The notes under the pieces: generated by a model
Database searches by the model: none
What the model was told of the DNA's origin: nothing
What the model saw: only the letters and a program-made list of their open reading frames with translations
IMG/VR virus record: IMGVR_UViG_3300031707_000050
Span: 1-41,914 of that record
Strand: one strand, 5' to 3'
DNA: 41,914 nucleotides
Source: a virus
In this document: positions 29,818-38,390 of the stretch, one piece after another
Numbering within the stretch: the first letter of the stretch is position 1
Layout of the letters: each line of letters starts with the position of its first letter
Made by a program: the position numbers and the translations under genes

Positions 29818-31527
29818 ATGGCGAAGCGATCCGATGAAATGGAGCTCACAGCTCCCAGGATATCCGAGGACAGCCTGAAGAGCCTGGAGAAGATCGAAGG
29901 CCAGGAGGCGGAGAAGCGCGCCGTTCGGATGCCTGCCTTGCGCGAGGTGGCCAGGCTTTTCAATCCGCTCATGACAGGTTGGGACACGGGTGAGGACGAG
30001 AAGAATCCCATTCCAAGCATGAAGGACCTCATGGAGAACCGCGGCTGGAAGGACTCCGTACGAATGGGCGACGGTATCCAGGCCTACGGGTTTTCGCGCC
30101 AGAACCCATGGGTGCGGATCGCGATGGAGGATGAGGACCTCATGGAGGAATCCGACGTCGCTGACTGGTGCCAGAACGGAGAGTTGCACTGCTCTCGCCA
30201 GTTCGGAAGAAGCAATTTCTACGACGAGGGCCGGGCTGCGGTGAGGAGTTGCGGAGATTTCGGGACCGCCATCATGGTGCGCAACCGGAACAAGGAACGC
30301 AACTACCCCAGCTACAGGAATCTCCACATAGGGCGCTCTCTGATCATGGAGGATGAGAACGGCGAGGTTGACGTACTTTTCTACGAACTGTGGCTGAGCG
30401 CATTCGACGCCGTGCGGATGTTCGGCGAAGCCTCTTTGCCCGCCACGATCCAGGAGGCTTATCGGAACAACCTCACCCGCAAATGGCAGTTCTACCACCT
30501 GATTTTCCCGCTGGACAAGTTCGATCTCGACTTGGGACGGCGATCAATACGCGGAATGCCGATCTACTCGCTGTACGTTTCCACCTCGCCGAAGTGGAAG
30601 GCTGTGAGAGAAGGCGGGTACGAGGTGCCGAACTTCTGGGCATGGAGATGGAGCAGGGCGAGCGACGGGTCAGCCTGGGGGACGGATGCCCCAGGGCTTC
30701 TTTCGGTCTCCGATGTGCGGCAAGCCAACGGAATGCGGAAGGAGTTCAACCGACAGATCCTGCTCAAGGGCAGGCCGCCGCTCAAAGCCACGGAGGGCAT
30801 CGCCAACCGGATCAATATCACTCCATCCGGCGTGACGACGATTCGGCCGGGGCAGGATTACACTGCCGGCCTGGTGATCGGTGACCCAGTACCTATTCTG
30901 GACATGATCAAGTACATCGGCGAGGACGTCGACGATACCTATCACACGAAACTGTTCCTGGTTCTCTCTCAGACCATGGACCAGCAGCGCACCCTCGGCG
31001 AGGCGGGGATGATCAAGGGAGAGCAGGCGGCGATGCTCACCGCATTCATGGGCAGAATGAGCATGGAGTTTCTGGAGAGGGCCCACGAGGACATGGTTCA
31101 ATCCGAGCTCGAGGCCGGGCGGATGCCTCCTCCACCTGCCGTGCTTCAAGGGAAGAGGATAAGGACCGACCTGGTATCACCGCTGGCCCTGCTGATGAAA
31201 CGGTATATGCTTTTGGATCCGACGCGGCAGTGGCTTTCGGAAGTCATCACCATCGGAAAGAACTTAGACCAGACGATCGTGGACGTTGCGAATGTCGAGA
31301 GGTACATACGGAACGCTGCTGAGTTGTACCACGTGGACCGCAGAGTCGTGCGCGACGTCGTGGAGGTGGAGAAGCGACGGCGGATCCGCGCGGAGCAGCA
31401 GCAGGCGATCCTTCAGGCTCAGCTTGCTGCGCAGAAGGCGGAAGCGGGAGCGAAGGCGTATGCTGCGGGGTCCAGGGCACCGGAGGCCGGAAGCCCGATG
31501 GCGGCGGCGATGGGGCCGGCGGCGTGA
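29818..31527 (+). CDS. Portal protein, podovirus head-tail connector type
   Basis: 569 residues from the ATG with GAGGAGG upstream. Length, place after the terminase, and blocks such as GFSRQNPWVRIAMEDEDLMEES, SCGDFGTAIMVRN, NFWAWRWSRASDGSAWGTDAPGLLSVSDVRQANGMRKEF and FLERAHEDMVQSELEAGRMPPPP fit the podovirus head-tail connector/portal family. The C-terminus is an Ala/Gln-rich helix (QQQAILQAQLAAQKAEAGAKAY), the barrel or crown end. It forms the ring through which DNA enters and leaves. Confidence 0.88.
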   Translation: MAKRSDEMELTAPRISEDSLKSLEKIEGQEAEKRAVRMPALREVARLFNPLMTGWDTGEDEKNPIPSMKDLMENRGWKDSVRMGDGIQAYGFSRQNPWVRIAMEDEDLMEESDVADWCQNGELHCSRQFGRSNFYDEGRAAVRSCGDFGTAIMVRNRNKERNYPSYRNLHIGRSLIMEDENGEVDVLFYELWLSAFDAVRMFGEASLPATIQEAYRNNLTRKWQFYHLIFPLDKFDLDLGRRSIRGMPIYSLYVSTSPKWKAVREGGYEVPNFWAWRWSRASDGSAWGTDAPGLLSVSDVRQANGMRKEFNRQILLKGRPPLKATEGIANRINITPSGVTTIRPGQDYTAGLVIGDPVPILDMIKYIGEDVDDTYHTKLFLVLSQTMDQQRTLGEAGMIKGEQAAMLTAFMGRMSMEFLERAHEDMVQSELEAGRMPPPPAVLQGKRIRTDLVSPLALLMKRYMLLDPTRQWLSEVITIGKNLDQTIVDVANVERYIRNAAELYHVDRRVVRDVVEVEKRRRIRAEQQQAILQAQLAAQKAEAGAKAYAAGSRAPEAGSPMAAAMGPAA

Positions 31528-31781
31528 TCCTACGGCGGTTTCTCATGACACTGAAAGCCTGGAACTGGTGGAAGAAAAACCACACCGAGCGGGTCTACAC
31601 GCTTCTGAGCCAGGAGGATGCGCGCAACATCATCTGGATCACTTTCGAGACGAAAACCATGCGCGTGAACTACGCCGTGCTGCCCGACAGCCTTGACCTG
31701 GAGCAGAGCCTGCGACACCTCATGGCAAAGGCCGAGGAGCGCCTCCGAGCGCGGCAGGCGGACGAGGCATCGGCATCGTGA
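31524..31781 (+). CDS. Unknown small protein after portal
   Basis: 85 residues from GTG overlapping the portal stop; an ATG at 31545 is an alternative start. It has a short aromatic start (WNWWKKNH), a beta stretch (IIWITFETKTMRVNYAVLP) and a charged helix (LRHLMAKAEERLRARQADEA). No family recognised; probably linked to head assembly by position. Confidence 0.6.
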   Translation: MILRRFLMTLKAWNWWKKNHTERVYTLLSQEDARNIIWITFETKTMRVNYAVLPDSLDLEQSLRHLMAKAEERLRARQADEASAS

Positions 31782-32104
31782 GCGACGAATATACCGCGGA
31801 GGAAGTCAATCAGGTCCAGAACGAGCGGGCGCTGTTCTACCGGGTTTTCTTCGAGAACCCGGATGGGGCAGAAGTACTCGCATGGATCGGGAACAAATGC
31901 GGCGCTTGGGCGCAAGATCCGGCAGTCGTCAAGCCTGAGCTTGTGGCGTTTTTCAACACGCTCTGCGGGATGATCGGGATCATACATCCCAGCAACCTGC
32001 ACGAGTTGGCAGAGAAGTACGGCGAGGCGGCCAACAATAGCGACCTCGCGGAGATCCGTGAGAGGATCAAACAGTCAGAGGGAGGGGCGAATGGGCAAGG
32101 ATAG
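31778..32104 (+). CDS. Bbp19-like small phage protein
   Basis: 108 residues, GTGA joint with the previous gene. RALFYRVFFENPDGAEVLAWIGNKCGAW...ELVAFFNTLCGMIG resembles the Bbp19-type small proteins found between portal and scaffold in podoviruses such as Bordetella BPP-1. The function in that family is unknown. Confidence 0.55.
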   Translation: MSDEYTAEEVNQVQNERALFYRVFFENPDGAEVLAWIGNKCGAWAQDPAVVKPELVAFFNTLCGMIGIIHPSNLHELAEKYGEAANNSDLAEIRERIKQSEGGANGQG

Positions 32105-32942
32105 ATTCGATTTCGATGTGCCGCTAAACTGGTTCGGGGATGCCGATCCGGCAGGTGGAGCGGGAGGCGACGTCTCTGATGGCGGCGGCGGAGAGGACGG
32201 AGGGGATGGGGCCGGGGGGAAGGGCGTAACGGTAGCGTACGTTTCCCAGATGTCCCCAGAGCTCCGCGCGGACAAGGAGTTGATGAAGCTGCTGCAAGAG
32301 GCGCCGAAGATCTCCGACTTGGCCACGCGTTACCGGGACCTTCACGCGCGGTCGAAGCGCTCGATCGTCATCCCGAACGCGGAGAAGCCCGACCCCGCCG
32401 AGGTGAAGGCGCTTCGGGAAGCGCTGGACATACCCGAGAAGGAAGACGGGTATGCACTCAAGATCGACGCCTTCAAGGACCTTCAAAGCGCGCAGCCCAC
32501 GGCGCAGGCGGTGACAAAGCATGCGGCTGCATCCTCGATGACGCGGGTTCAGGCCCAGAAGACGCTGGATTTCATTCTGGGAATCCAGAGGCAGGCCCGG
32601 GCCGCGGCCGAGAAAGCCGGCAAGGAATACCGGGGGTCGTTCGAGGCGAGGCTTTTGGAAGCCGTGCAAGGTGATACGAAAAAGCGAGATGCGATAGTCA
32701 ACCTTGCCACGCGCTTCTGGGTGAAGAGAATCGGAGACGCTGCTCTGATCAAAAGCCTGGACGCAACTGGTCACATTCATGATACCGCCTTGGCGCTGAA
32801 GCTTGCGAAGGTCGAGGCGGACATGAGTGAAGAGCCTTTCTTCGATGGCGAAGCGGGCCCTGTGCGCAAAGGGGCGAAACAGGGAAAGATGGGGAGCTAC
32901 GATCCGGAGTTCGAAAACCGCTACGGCGGGAAAGGGACGTGA
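32091..32942 (+). CDS. Scaffolding protein
   Basis: 283 residues, GAGGGAGGGG before the ATG. The Gly/Asp-rich disordered start (about 15-45), acidic middle, long helices (AQKTLDFILGIQRQARAAAEKAGKEY) and basic C-terminus ending GSYDPEFENRYGGKGT are the features of podovirus scaffolds placed just before the capsid gene. It would shape the procapsid and leave before or during packaging. The tail motif recurs in the next gene. Confidence 0.75.
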   Translation: MGKDRFDFDVPLNWFGDADPAGGAGGDVSDGGGGEDGGDGAGGKGVTVAYVSQMSPELRADKELMKLLQEAPKISDLATRYRDLHARSKRSIVIPNAEKPDPAEVKALREALDIPEKEDGYALKIDAFKDLQSAQPTAQAVTKHAAASSMTRVQAQKTLDFILGIQRQARAAAEKAGKEYRGSFEARLLEAVQGDTKKRDAIVNLATRFWVKRIGDAALIKSLDATGHIHDTALALKLAKVEADMSEEPFFDGEAGPVRKGAKQGKMGSYDPEFENRYGGKGT

Positions 32943-33223
32943 CGATGGGCATACTTGAAACCGTTCTTTCGCAGCTGCCGCAAGCGGATCCCGTAAAGCC
33001 AGCGGGGAAAGAGGATAAGCAGGCAGGCAATCCCGCGGCGGCCAAGGCAAAGGCGAAGGTGGATGACGCTGCCGGTGGGGAGAAACCGGCTAGCAAAAAG
33101 ACCGATGAGCTGGAGTTGCCCGCCGAGGAGCAGCCGGAAGAGGAACCGGGCTCCACGGGGGCAAAGAGAACTGGCAACGATTACAGCCCCGGGTTCAAAG
33201 AAAGATTCGGGGAGAGGGCTTGA
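32939..33223 (+). CDS. Small scaffold-tail-like protein
   Basis: 94 residues from GTG (GTGA joint), or 92 from the ATG at 32945. Mostly disordered Ala/Lys/Glu/Pro (KPAGKEDKQAGNPAAAKAKAK, ELELPAEEQPEEEPG). Its ending NDYSPGFKERFGERA mirrors the scaffold end GSYDPEFENRYGGKG (Y-x-P-x-F-x-x-R-Y/F-G). It may be a second, minor scaffold that competes for the same capsid site. Confidence 0.65.
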   Translation: MTMGILETVLSQLPQADPVKPAGKEDKQAGNPAAAKAKAKVDDAAGGEKPASKKTDELELPAEEQPEEEPGSTGAKRTGNDYSPGFKERFGERA

Positions 33224-33262
33224 CAACTAGCGTCGAGGTTGTCACAAGGCACTCAGAATAGA

Positions 33263-33389
33263 TATCCAGGGTTCCTGGATAGCGGCCCGATTGGATCGGG
33301 GCGCTGGAAATGGACCTGAAAGGCCGTCCCGCTGAAACCGGGTAGGTAGTAAGAGGGGACATCCCGCCAGGGGACAGGACGGCACTACC
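33263..33389 (+). ncRNA. Structured leader with pseudoknot before the capsid gene
   Basis: The 231-base gap 33224-33454 holds hairpin TATCCAGG/CCTGGATA (33263-33281, three-base loop), hairpin CCCGAT/ATCGGG (33286-33300), and a pseudoknot: GCCGTCC (33323-33329) pairs with GGACGGC (33377-33383), while GGTAGT (33345-33350) pairs with the directly adjacent ACTACC (33384-33389). The zero-base junction allows coaxial stacking. No known RNA family was recognised. Confidence 0.65.
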
Positions 33390-33419
33390 AACCAAACAAA
33401 CGCCGCTGATCGCTCACTG

Positions 33420-33443
33420 CTCGCCGTCTCAAGACGCAGCGAG
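33420..33443 (+). promoter_or_regulatory. Hairpin touching the capsid ribosome site
   Basis: CTCGC/GCGAG enclosing CGTCT/AGACG with loop CA ends right at the GAGGAGGA ribosome site (33443-33450) of the capsid gene. It could stabilise the mRNA or gate translation. Confidence 0.5.
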
Positions 33444-33454
33444 AGGAGGACAGC

Positions 33455-34447
33455 ATGCCTACCATCCTTGCCAATGCCGCACTGACATGGGCAGAGGTGG
33501 TGAAACGCGCAGGCTTCGACGACGACGCCTCAGTGCTTGGGGAAATCGCTCAGAGCAACGAGTTCTGGGACGAGGTGATCTGGTTCCCCACCACGCACGG
33601 CTTGTACAACAAGCAGCTCCAGGCGAAGCGCCTGGGCAAGGGCGCATTCTCGAAAGCCTACGGACCCACCACCGACATCTCCTCCAACACGGATGAGATC
33701 ACCGAACCGGTGAAGCTGTACGAAGGTGACAGCAACATCGACGACCGCATTTTCAAGGGCGTCCCCGCAGGTGGCGCGTATTCGCTTCGCGACGGAGAGG
33801 ACGGACTGAACCTCGAGGGGATGATCCAGGACCTCTCGTACCTGCTCGTCTACAACCACGAAGGCGACTACCCCGACGGCTGGAAAGGCTTCTGGCGGCG
33901 CAGGGGCACTCTTTCCGTGCCTGGTAGCCCCCCACTGACCACATGGGGATGTGGCGGCACTGGCTCGGACCTCACGAGCATGCCGATCTTCGAGTTCTCC
34001 AAGAAAGGTTTCTACCTCGCCTATCCGCCAAACAGCGGAACGCCGGGCCTGAAGAACGAAGACCGCGGCCTCAACAAGATCCCGGTGCCCGTTGGCTCAG
34101 GAACCTACTGGGCCTGGATCAGGCACTACGAGCTCTGGGCGGCCATGGTCCTTCGCAACAACATGGCGATTCAGAGGCTGGCGAACATCGAGACGGCAGG
34201 CGCGGCGAACCTCTTCGATCCGTCGATCTTCATCAAGGCGAAGAACTGGTTGCCTGGGGTGGGAAGGAACGCGGTCGCGTTCGCCAACCGCACCCTCAAG
34301 GCCCAGGTGGACAACAACGCCTACGCCAAGACCAACGTCTGGATGACCGTGCGCGAGGTTCAAAATTACGGCCCCATCACCTTCATCGCCGGGGTTCCCG
34401 TGCGAATGTGGGAGGCCCTCCTCGAAACCGAAACCGCGATCGCGTAG
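33455..34447 (+). CDS. Major capsid protein
   Basis: 330 residues, strong ribosome site. The start (LANAALTWAEVVKRAGFDDDASVLGEIAQSNEFWDEVIWFPTTHG) matches a podovirus capsid family beginning 'tl.dwakr.dpd..i..i.E.L.qtNe.l.d...'. The end (WMTVREVQNYGPITFIAGVPVRMWEALLETETAIA) is the typical beta-rich A-domain close, with TETAIA. Place after scaffold and before a cement-like gene supports the call. The unusual structured leader fits a gene needing high expression. Confidence 0.85.
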   Translation: MPTILANAALTWAEVVKRAGFDDDASVLGEIAQSNEFWDEVIWFPTTHGLYNKQLQAKRLGKGAFSKAYGPTTDISSNTDEITEPVKLYEGDSNIDDRIFKGVPAGGAYSLRDGEDGLNLEGMIQDLSYLLVYNHEGDYPDGWKGFWRRRGTLSVPGSPPLTTWGCGGTGSDLTSMPIFEFSKKGFYLAYPPNSGTPGLKNEDRGLNKIPVPVGSGTYWAWIRHYELWAAMVLRNNMAIQRLANIETAGAANLFDPSIFIKAKNWLPGVGRNAVAFANRTLKAQVDNNAYAKTNVWMTVREVQNYGPITFIAGVPVRMWEALLETETAIA

Positions 34448-34456
34448 GAGGCCACC

Positions 34457-34891
34457 ATGCGCAGCGCACTGGAAGATTTTGGCGCCATCGCCCTGGCCAC
34501 CAAGGACACCGATGTCTTTGCTGTCGACGAGATCGACTGGGGGACGATCGACGCGCGGTTCCGCTCGACGATGCACCAGACCGGCGTCCACCCGGACGCC
34601 GTGGTCGTGTACAACGCGGCGGCGGATTTCGTTGCGGGTGACGGATTCATCCCGTTCATCTGCGATGGAACGGCAACCGCCCCGACGGACAAGGTGATCA
34701 CGGGCCCGCAGGTGGAAACCGTCACCGGCGCCACCCCGAAGAAAGGCATCGCGTGGGTGCTCCCCATGCCGAGGCTGCACCGGCGCTTCATGCGCGCGGG
34801 TGCCACGCCGAAGAGCACGGGAACATTCACGGCCAAGAGCGTGAAGGCCTACATCGAGTACGGCCCGAACGCCGGGCTGGGGATCCTGTAG
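34457..34891 (+). CDS. Capsid cement-like protein (Bbp16-like)
   Basis: 144 residues, GGAGG before the ATG. Beta-rich (DTDVFAVDEIDWGTID, DAVVVYNAAADFVAGDGFIPFICDGTATAPTD), with the closing block RRFMRAGATPKSTGTFTAKSVKAYIEYG. That close resembles Bbp16-type cement proteins of podoviruses, which end in a similar 'R.lR........g.fTAg.v.A.ie'. A GC-rich terminator hairpin follows. Confidence 0.6.
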   Translation: MRSALEDFGAIALATKDTDVFAVDEIDWGTIDARFRSTMHQTGVHPDAVVVYNAAADFVAGDGFIPFICDGTATAPTDKVITGPQVETVTGATPKKGIAWVLPMPRLHRRFMRAGATPKSTGTFTAKSVKAYIEYGPNAGLGIL

Positions 34892-34911
34892 GGAACCCCT
34901 GATCTGAAATC

Positions 34912-34939
34912 AAGCCCCCTGCCGACCAGCGGGGGGCTT
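34912..34939 (+). terminator. Hairpin terminator after the capsid genes
   Basis: An 11-pair stem AAGCCCCCTGC / GCGGGGGGCTT with loop CGACCA, followed by CTCTC in place of a T run. It probably cuts transcription partly, so that capsid and cement mRNA exceeds that of the connector genes. Confidence 0.7.
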
Positions 34940-34956
34940 CTCTCGAGGAGGAGCAC

Positions 34957-35277
34957 ATGCCGAAGTTCTACTGCACGCAGAGGTTCTACCAGGAGAGGAC
35001 CTACTATGAGGGGGAAACCTACGACCTCTCCAAGGATGAGGTCGCCTCTTTCCAGAAGTCCGGGCAGATCAAGCGCCTGCAACCGTCGGACGCTGAAGCC
35101 CAGGCCATGCTCGCCGGCGGGGACTCCCCCACGGCGGCCACGGCAGAGGGCAAGCCGCGGGAGAAGATGAACCGGGCAGAGCTCTTGGCTCTGGCCAAGG
35201 AGAACGGCATCGCCGGAGCCGAGGACATGACCAAGGCCCAGCTCACCGAGGCACTCACGGCGGCCACGGCAGAATAA
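34957..35277 (+). CDS. Small head protein with Rho-N/HeH-like C-terminus
   Basis: 106 residues with GAGGAGGAG upstream. The start FYCTQRFYQERTYYEGETYDLSKDEVASFQKSGQIKRL resembles small phage head-completion proteins. A linker leads to MNRAELLALAKENGIAGAEDMTKAQLTEAL, a helix-extended-helix motif of the Rho-N/SAP/HeH type seen at the ends of many phage head proteins. An 18-base repeat codes TAATAE on both sides of this motif. Confidence 0.65.
   Translation: MPKFYCTQRFYQERTYYEGETYDLSKDEVASFQKSGQIKRLQPSDAEAQAMLAGGDSPTAATAEGKPREKMNRAELLALAKENGIAGAEDMTKAQLTEALTAATAE
35130..35147 (+). repeat. 18-bp repeat flanking the HeH module (second copy 35256-35273)
   Basis: CACGGCGGCCACGGCAGA occurs twice, in the same frame, before and after the C-terminal helical module. 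It is consistent with insertion or duplication of the module by recombination. Confidence 0.8.
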
Positions 35278-35280
35278 GCC

Positions 35281-35898
35281 ATGGCGTCCGGCATCACGTA
35301 CCCGTCGAGCTGGACAGACATCGCGAACTTGGCGCTGACCCGGCTGGGCTCTGCCAAGATCAACAACGTCCTCCAACCCGACAACGAAAACGCCAGCTAC
35401 TGCAGCATGTTCATCGGGCAGGCGGTGGACGATGTCTACAGCGAGCACTCCTGGAAGGGCGCGACAAAACGCATCCAGCTCGCCCAACTGAGCGAAACTC
35501 CAGCCTTCGGATTCTCCTACTTCTACCAGATGCCCACCGACTGGGTTCGCAACCCAGACCAGGAAAAGGAAGGTGAGCGCTCCAACATCGACACTGACGG
35601 CCAGGAGTACTCCATAGAGGGGGACCGGCTGCTCACGGACGCCACAGAGGTCTACATGGCCTACATCGCGCGGCCGGATGAGGTGAGCAAGATCCGTCCC
35701 TACCTGCGCACCGCGATCGCGCTGCGGCTCGCCTTCCTCCTGACTACTGCCCTGACCTCTGCGGAGTCGTTGGCCAACCGTGTGGCGGCGGAGTACTCCG
35801 CCGCAATCAACAGCGCGATCGCCAACGACAACAAAGTCAGGGAGGAGCAGACCCAAGAGAAGCAAATGGGCGCGACCTGGTTCGATGAGATGAGGTAG
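35281..35898 (+). CDS. Head-to-tail adaptor (tail tubular A-like)
   Basis: 205 residues. WTDIANLALTRLGSAKINNVLQPDNENASYCSMFIGQAVDDVYSEHSWKGATKRIQLAQLSE and the later YIARPDEVSKIRPYLRTAIALRLAFLLTTALT match the adaptor family of T7-like gp11: a helical bundle with conserved 'n.aL..lG...I' and 'h.W..a..r..L' patterns. It would sit between portal and nozzle. Confidence 0.82.
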   Translation: MASGITYPSSWTDIANLALTRLGSAKINNVLQPDNENASYCSMFIGQAVDDVYSEHSWKGATKRIQLAQLSETPAFGFSYFYQMPTDWVRNPDQEKEGERSNIDTDGQEYSIEGDRLLTDATEVYMAYIARPDEVSKIRPYLRTAIALRLAFLLTTALTSAESLANRVAAEYSAAINSAIANDNKVREEQTQEKQMGATWFDEMR

Positions 35899-35902
35899 GC
35901 GA

Positions 35903-37597
35903 GTGGCCAACGTCACCCTGCTTACCAACGACTTCTCCAGCGGCGAGCTCAGCCCGAAGCTCGAGGGCGCGGTTGATCATCCCTCCTATCCGAATGGGTG
36001 TCGGATCATGGAGAACTTCATCCCCATGAAGCCGCGGGGATTCCGCACCATCCCCGGCAGCTACTACTGCGGCGCCGCGCCCGGGCCGGGGCGCCTGGTG
36101 CCATGGTACGCGAAGAATGGCACCTATGCGGCGGAGCTGACCAACGCCCTGGCAAGATTCTGGAAGTTGGACGATACCACGCATGCAACGACGATCGTGA
36201 TGCCCTACGCGGCCGCACAGCTCCCTGCCGTCCAGTGGAAACTCATCAATAACGAACTGTACCTGGTCCACGCTACCTACGCGCCGCGAAAAATCGACGA
36301 CGGCGGCGGAACGCCAACGCTGAGCACCCCGACGTTCACCGGAGCGAAGACCTTCGCCGCAGCCGGGGCGTATCCATCGATCATCGGACTGAACCAGGGC
36401 CGGCTGATGCTGGGCGCCACGAACGACGAGCCCAACGGCCTCTTCCAGAGCCGCGCGCCCAACAGTGCGGGCTACAGGCTCACCGACTTCACCGCGGGGG
36501 TGGATAACGACTTTGCCATATTCACCTACCAACCCGACGGATTCGGATCCCGCCTTCGCTGGGTCATGGCAAACCGCAGAGTGGCAGCAGGGGCGGACAT
36601 GTCGGTGTGGATGGATGCCGGGGGCCTGGCGACGCCAGCTGCCTTCTACATGAGCGTTGCGAGCTTCTGCAACTGCGCTGGCGTCCAGGCGGTAGCGCTG
36701 GACAACGGCATGCTGTACATCGGGGGACCGACTCCCTCCCTGCACCTGCTGCTGTACTCCCAGGAAAGCGGCGGCCTTATCGATCTGGACCTGACCAGGG
36801 ACTCAGACCACATCCTGCTGCCGGGCGTCGTGGAGATGGCGGTCCAGGTGAATCCTGAGCCCGTAGTCTGGATCGTGAGGAACGACGGACAGCTCGTCGG
36901 CTGCTCGCTGCAGATAAGCCCTGCAGGGGTGAAGGTGGGATGGGGGCGGAGGACGTGCGCGAGCGGCGGCCTGGTGGAGTCAGCCTGCGTCTTAAGGACT
37001 TCCACCCTGGATCGGCTCTACATGATGGTCAACCGAGGCGGAACTCGCCAGATCGAACGGTTCGAGTTCATCGACGACAGCGATTTCACGGAGATCCACT
37101 ACGTGGACAACGGCCTGCGGAAGACCCCCGCTTCCGCCACGGTGACCGGACTCGCTCATCTGAACGGGAAGACCGTGCATGCGATTGCGGACGGCTCCTC
37201 CATGCCGGAGAAGGTGGTCGCCGGGGACTCGGTGACTTATGACCGTGTAGTCCAGAAAATCCACATCGGCCAGCCCTACACATCGGAATGCCTGCCGCAG
37301 CGGCCCGAGGTGCCGATCAACGCAACCTGGCAGGGCAAGAAGAAGCGCGTGGAGAAGACGATGGCGCGGATGTACCGATCCTACGGAGGAAGGATCGGGC
37401 AGCCCGGCCAGGCCGTGGAGGACATGCAGCGCCTGACCTACGAGCCTTTCATCACGCCGACTCCCTTCACTGGGGACAAGGAGATCACCATCTCGGGACA
37501 GGTGACCACCGACGGGGCGGTGAAGATCGTACGGGACGAGCCCTTCCCGCTCACGGTACTCGCCATCACCAGCCGGATCGCCATCATGGAGACCTAA
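35903..37597 (+). CDS. Tail nozzle protein (tail tubular B-like)
   Basis: 564 residues from GTG. The start LLTNDFSSGELSPKLEGAVDHPSYPNGCRIMENFIPMKPRGFRTIPGSYYCG is the usual opening of podovirus nozzle proteins ('F.gGElSP.l.gR.D...Y..G...l.N...'). The rest is beta-rich, as in a beta-propeller-based nozzle. It follows the adaptor gene directly and would close the short tail tube. Confidence 0.85.
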   Translation: MANVTLLTNDFSSGELSPKLEGAVDHPSYPNGCRIMENFIPMKPRGFRTIPGSYYCGAAPGPGRLVPWYAKNGTYAAELTNALARFWKLDDTTHATTIVMPYAAAQLPAVQWKLINNELYLVHATYAPRKIDDGGGTPTLSTPTFTGAKTFAAAGAYPSIIGLNQGRLMLGATNDEPNGLFQSRAPNSAGYRLTDFTAGVDNDFAIFTYQPDGFGSRLRWVMANRRVAAGADMSVWMDAGGLATPAAFYMSVASFCNCAGVQAVALDNGMLYIGGPTPSLHLLLYSQESGGLIDLDLTRDSDHILLPGVVEMAVQVNPEPVVWIVRNDGQLVGCSLQISPAGVKVGWGRRTCASGGLVESACVLRTSTLDRLYMMVNRGGTRQIERFEFIDDSDFTEIHYVDNGLRKTPASATVTGLAHLNGKTVHAIADGSSMPEKVVAGDSVTYDRVVQKIHIGQPYTSECLPQRPEVPINATWQGKKKRVEKTMARMYRSYGGRIGQPGQAVEDMQRLTYEPFITPTPFTGDKEITISGQVTTDGAVKIVRDEPFPLTVLAITSRIAIMET

Positions 37598-37600
37598 GAC

Positions 37601-38380
37601 GTGGCGTGGTTTGAAGGTGCGATGCTTGGAGGGGCCATTGGCACGGCGATCCCGGGCTTCGGAAATGTCGCCGGAATGGTCATTGGCGGTCTGCTTGGTG
37701 GCGCACTAGATCTGTACAATTTCTTCACTGGAGCAGGTGCTGCCGCGACCCAGAGCGCAGCAAACGCAGCCGCCATCCAGGCGCAACAGACGGCACTTAC
37801 GGCATCCCTATTGCAACAGGAGGCGGCGCTTAGCGGCCAGCAGGCTCAGCTAACCATAACGAAGGGCACCATCCAGCAGCAACTCGATGAGGCTCAGGAG
37901 AATGCGAGCGCCTACCAGACATTTCTTTCGAAGATCCCGACCGCGGGGGAGACGCTGACAGTAGCAGGGACTGGGGATCTCGAGTTTGATAGGCAGTACA
38001 GAGCTTTGCTTGGAAATCTGGGGAACCTGAACGTGCTGGCAGGCGCAACCGGTAATGTGGGGCCCGGGACGTCGATGGCGCTCGTCCAGGAGCAAGGGAA
38101 AGCGGACGTGGGGTCATTTGTGGAGGTAACCAGGGACGTCAAGCAGAGGCAACTTGATGTCTTCGCGGCCACTGCAGGCATGTTGACTGAGTCCATTGCC
38201 ACGATAGGCCAGACTCAACAGGACTTGGCAGAGTCTCAGGCTGAGCTGGAAGTCTTGCAGAATGCACCACAGCCGACCCTACCCCCGCCCGACACGACCA
38301 CCACCATAGGCAATTGGTGGAATGATCCGAACAACTGGCTGAATCCCGCGAACTGGGAGTTCAGGTGGCCCTTCACTTAG
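37601..38380 (+). CDS. Internal virion (ejection) protein 1
   Basis: 259 residues from GTG. A Gly-rich hydrophobic start (GAMLGGAIGTAIPGFGNVAGMVIGGLLGGALDLYNFF) forms a glycine-zipper-like membrane segment. A Gln/Ala-rich helix (about 45-105), a middle section and a Pro-rich end (PQPTLPPPDTTTT) with Trp/Asn repeats (NWWNDPNNWLNPANWEF) follow. The first of three genes between nozzle and fibre, a typical place for proteins ejected to extend the tail. Confidence 0.7.
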   Translation: MAWFEGAMLGGAIGTAIPGFGNVAGMVIGGLLGGALDLYNFFTGAGAAATQSAANAAAIQAQQTALTASLLQQEAALSGQQAQLTITKGTIQQQLDEAQENASAYQTFLSKIPTAGETLTVAGTGDLEFDRQYRALLGNLGNLNVLAGATGNVGPGTSMALVQEQGKADVGSFVEVTRDVKQRQLDVFAATAGMLTESIATIGQTQQDLAESQAELEVLQNAPQPTLPPPDTTTTIGNWWNDPNNWLNPANWEFRWPFT

Positions 38381-38390
38381 GGAGAATGAC

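Noticed and set aside
33323-33389. HDV-like or other self-cleaving ribozyme
   Set aside because: The stem order partly resembles HDV, but the spacing between the two 5' strands is too long, the P4 hairpin is absent and no catalytic-C context could be matched. Hammerhead and pistol cores were also not found.
34912-34939. Full-strength intrinsic terminator
   Set aside because: The stem is excellent, but CTCTC replaces the T run and the connector genes downstream have no other evident promoter, so it is reported only as a partial terminator.
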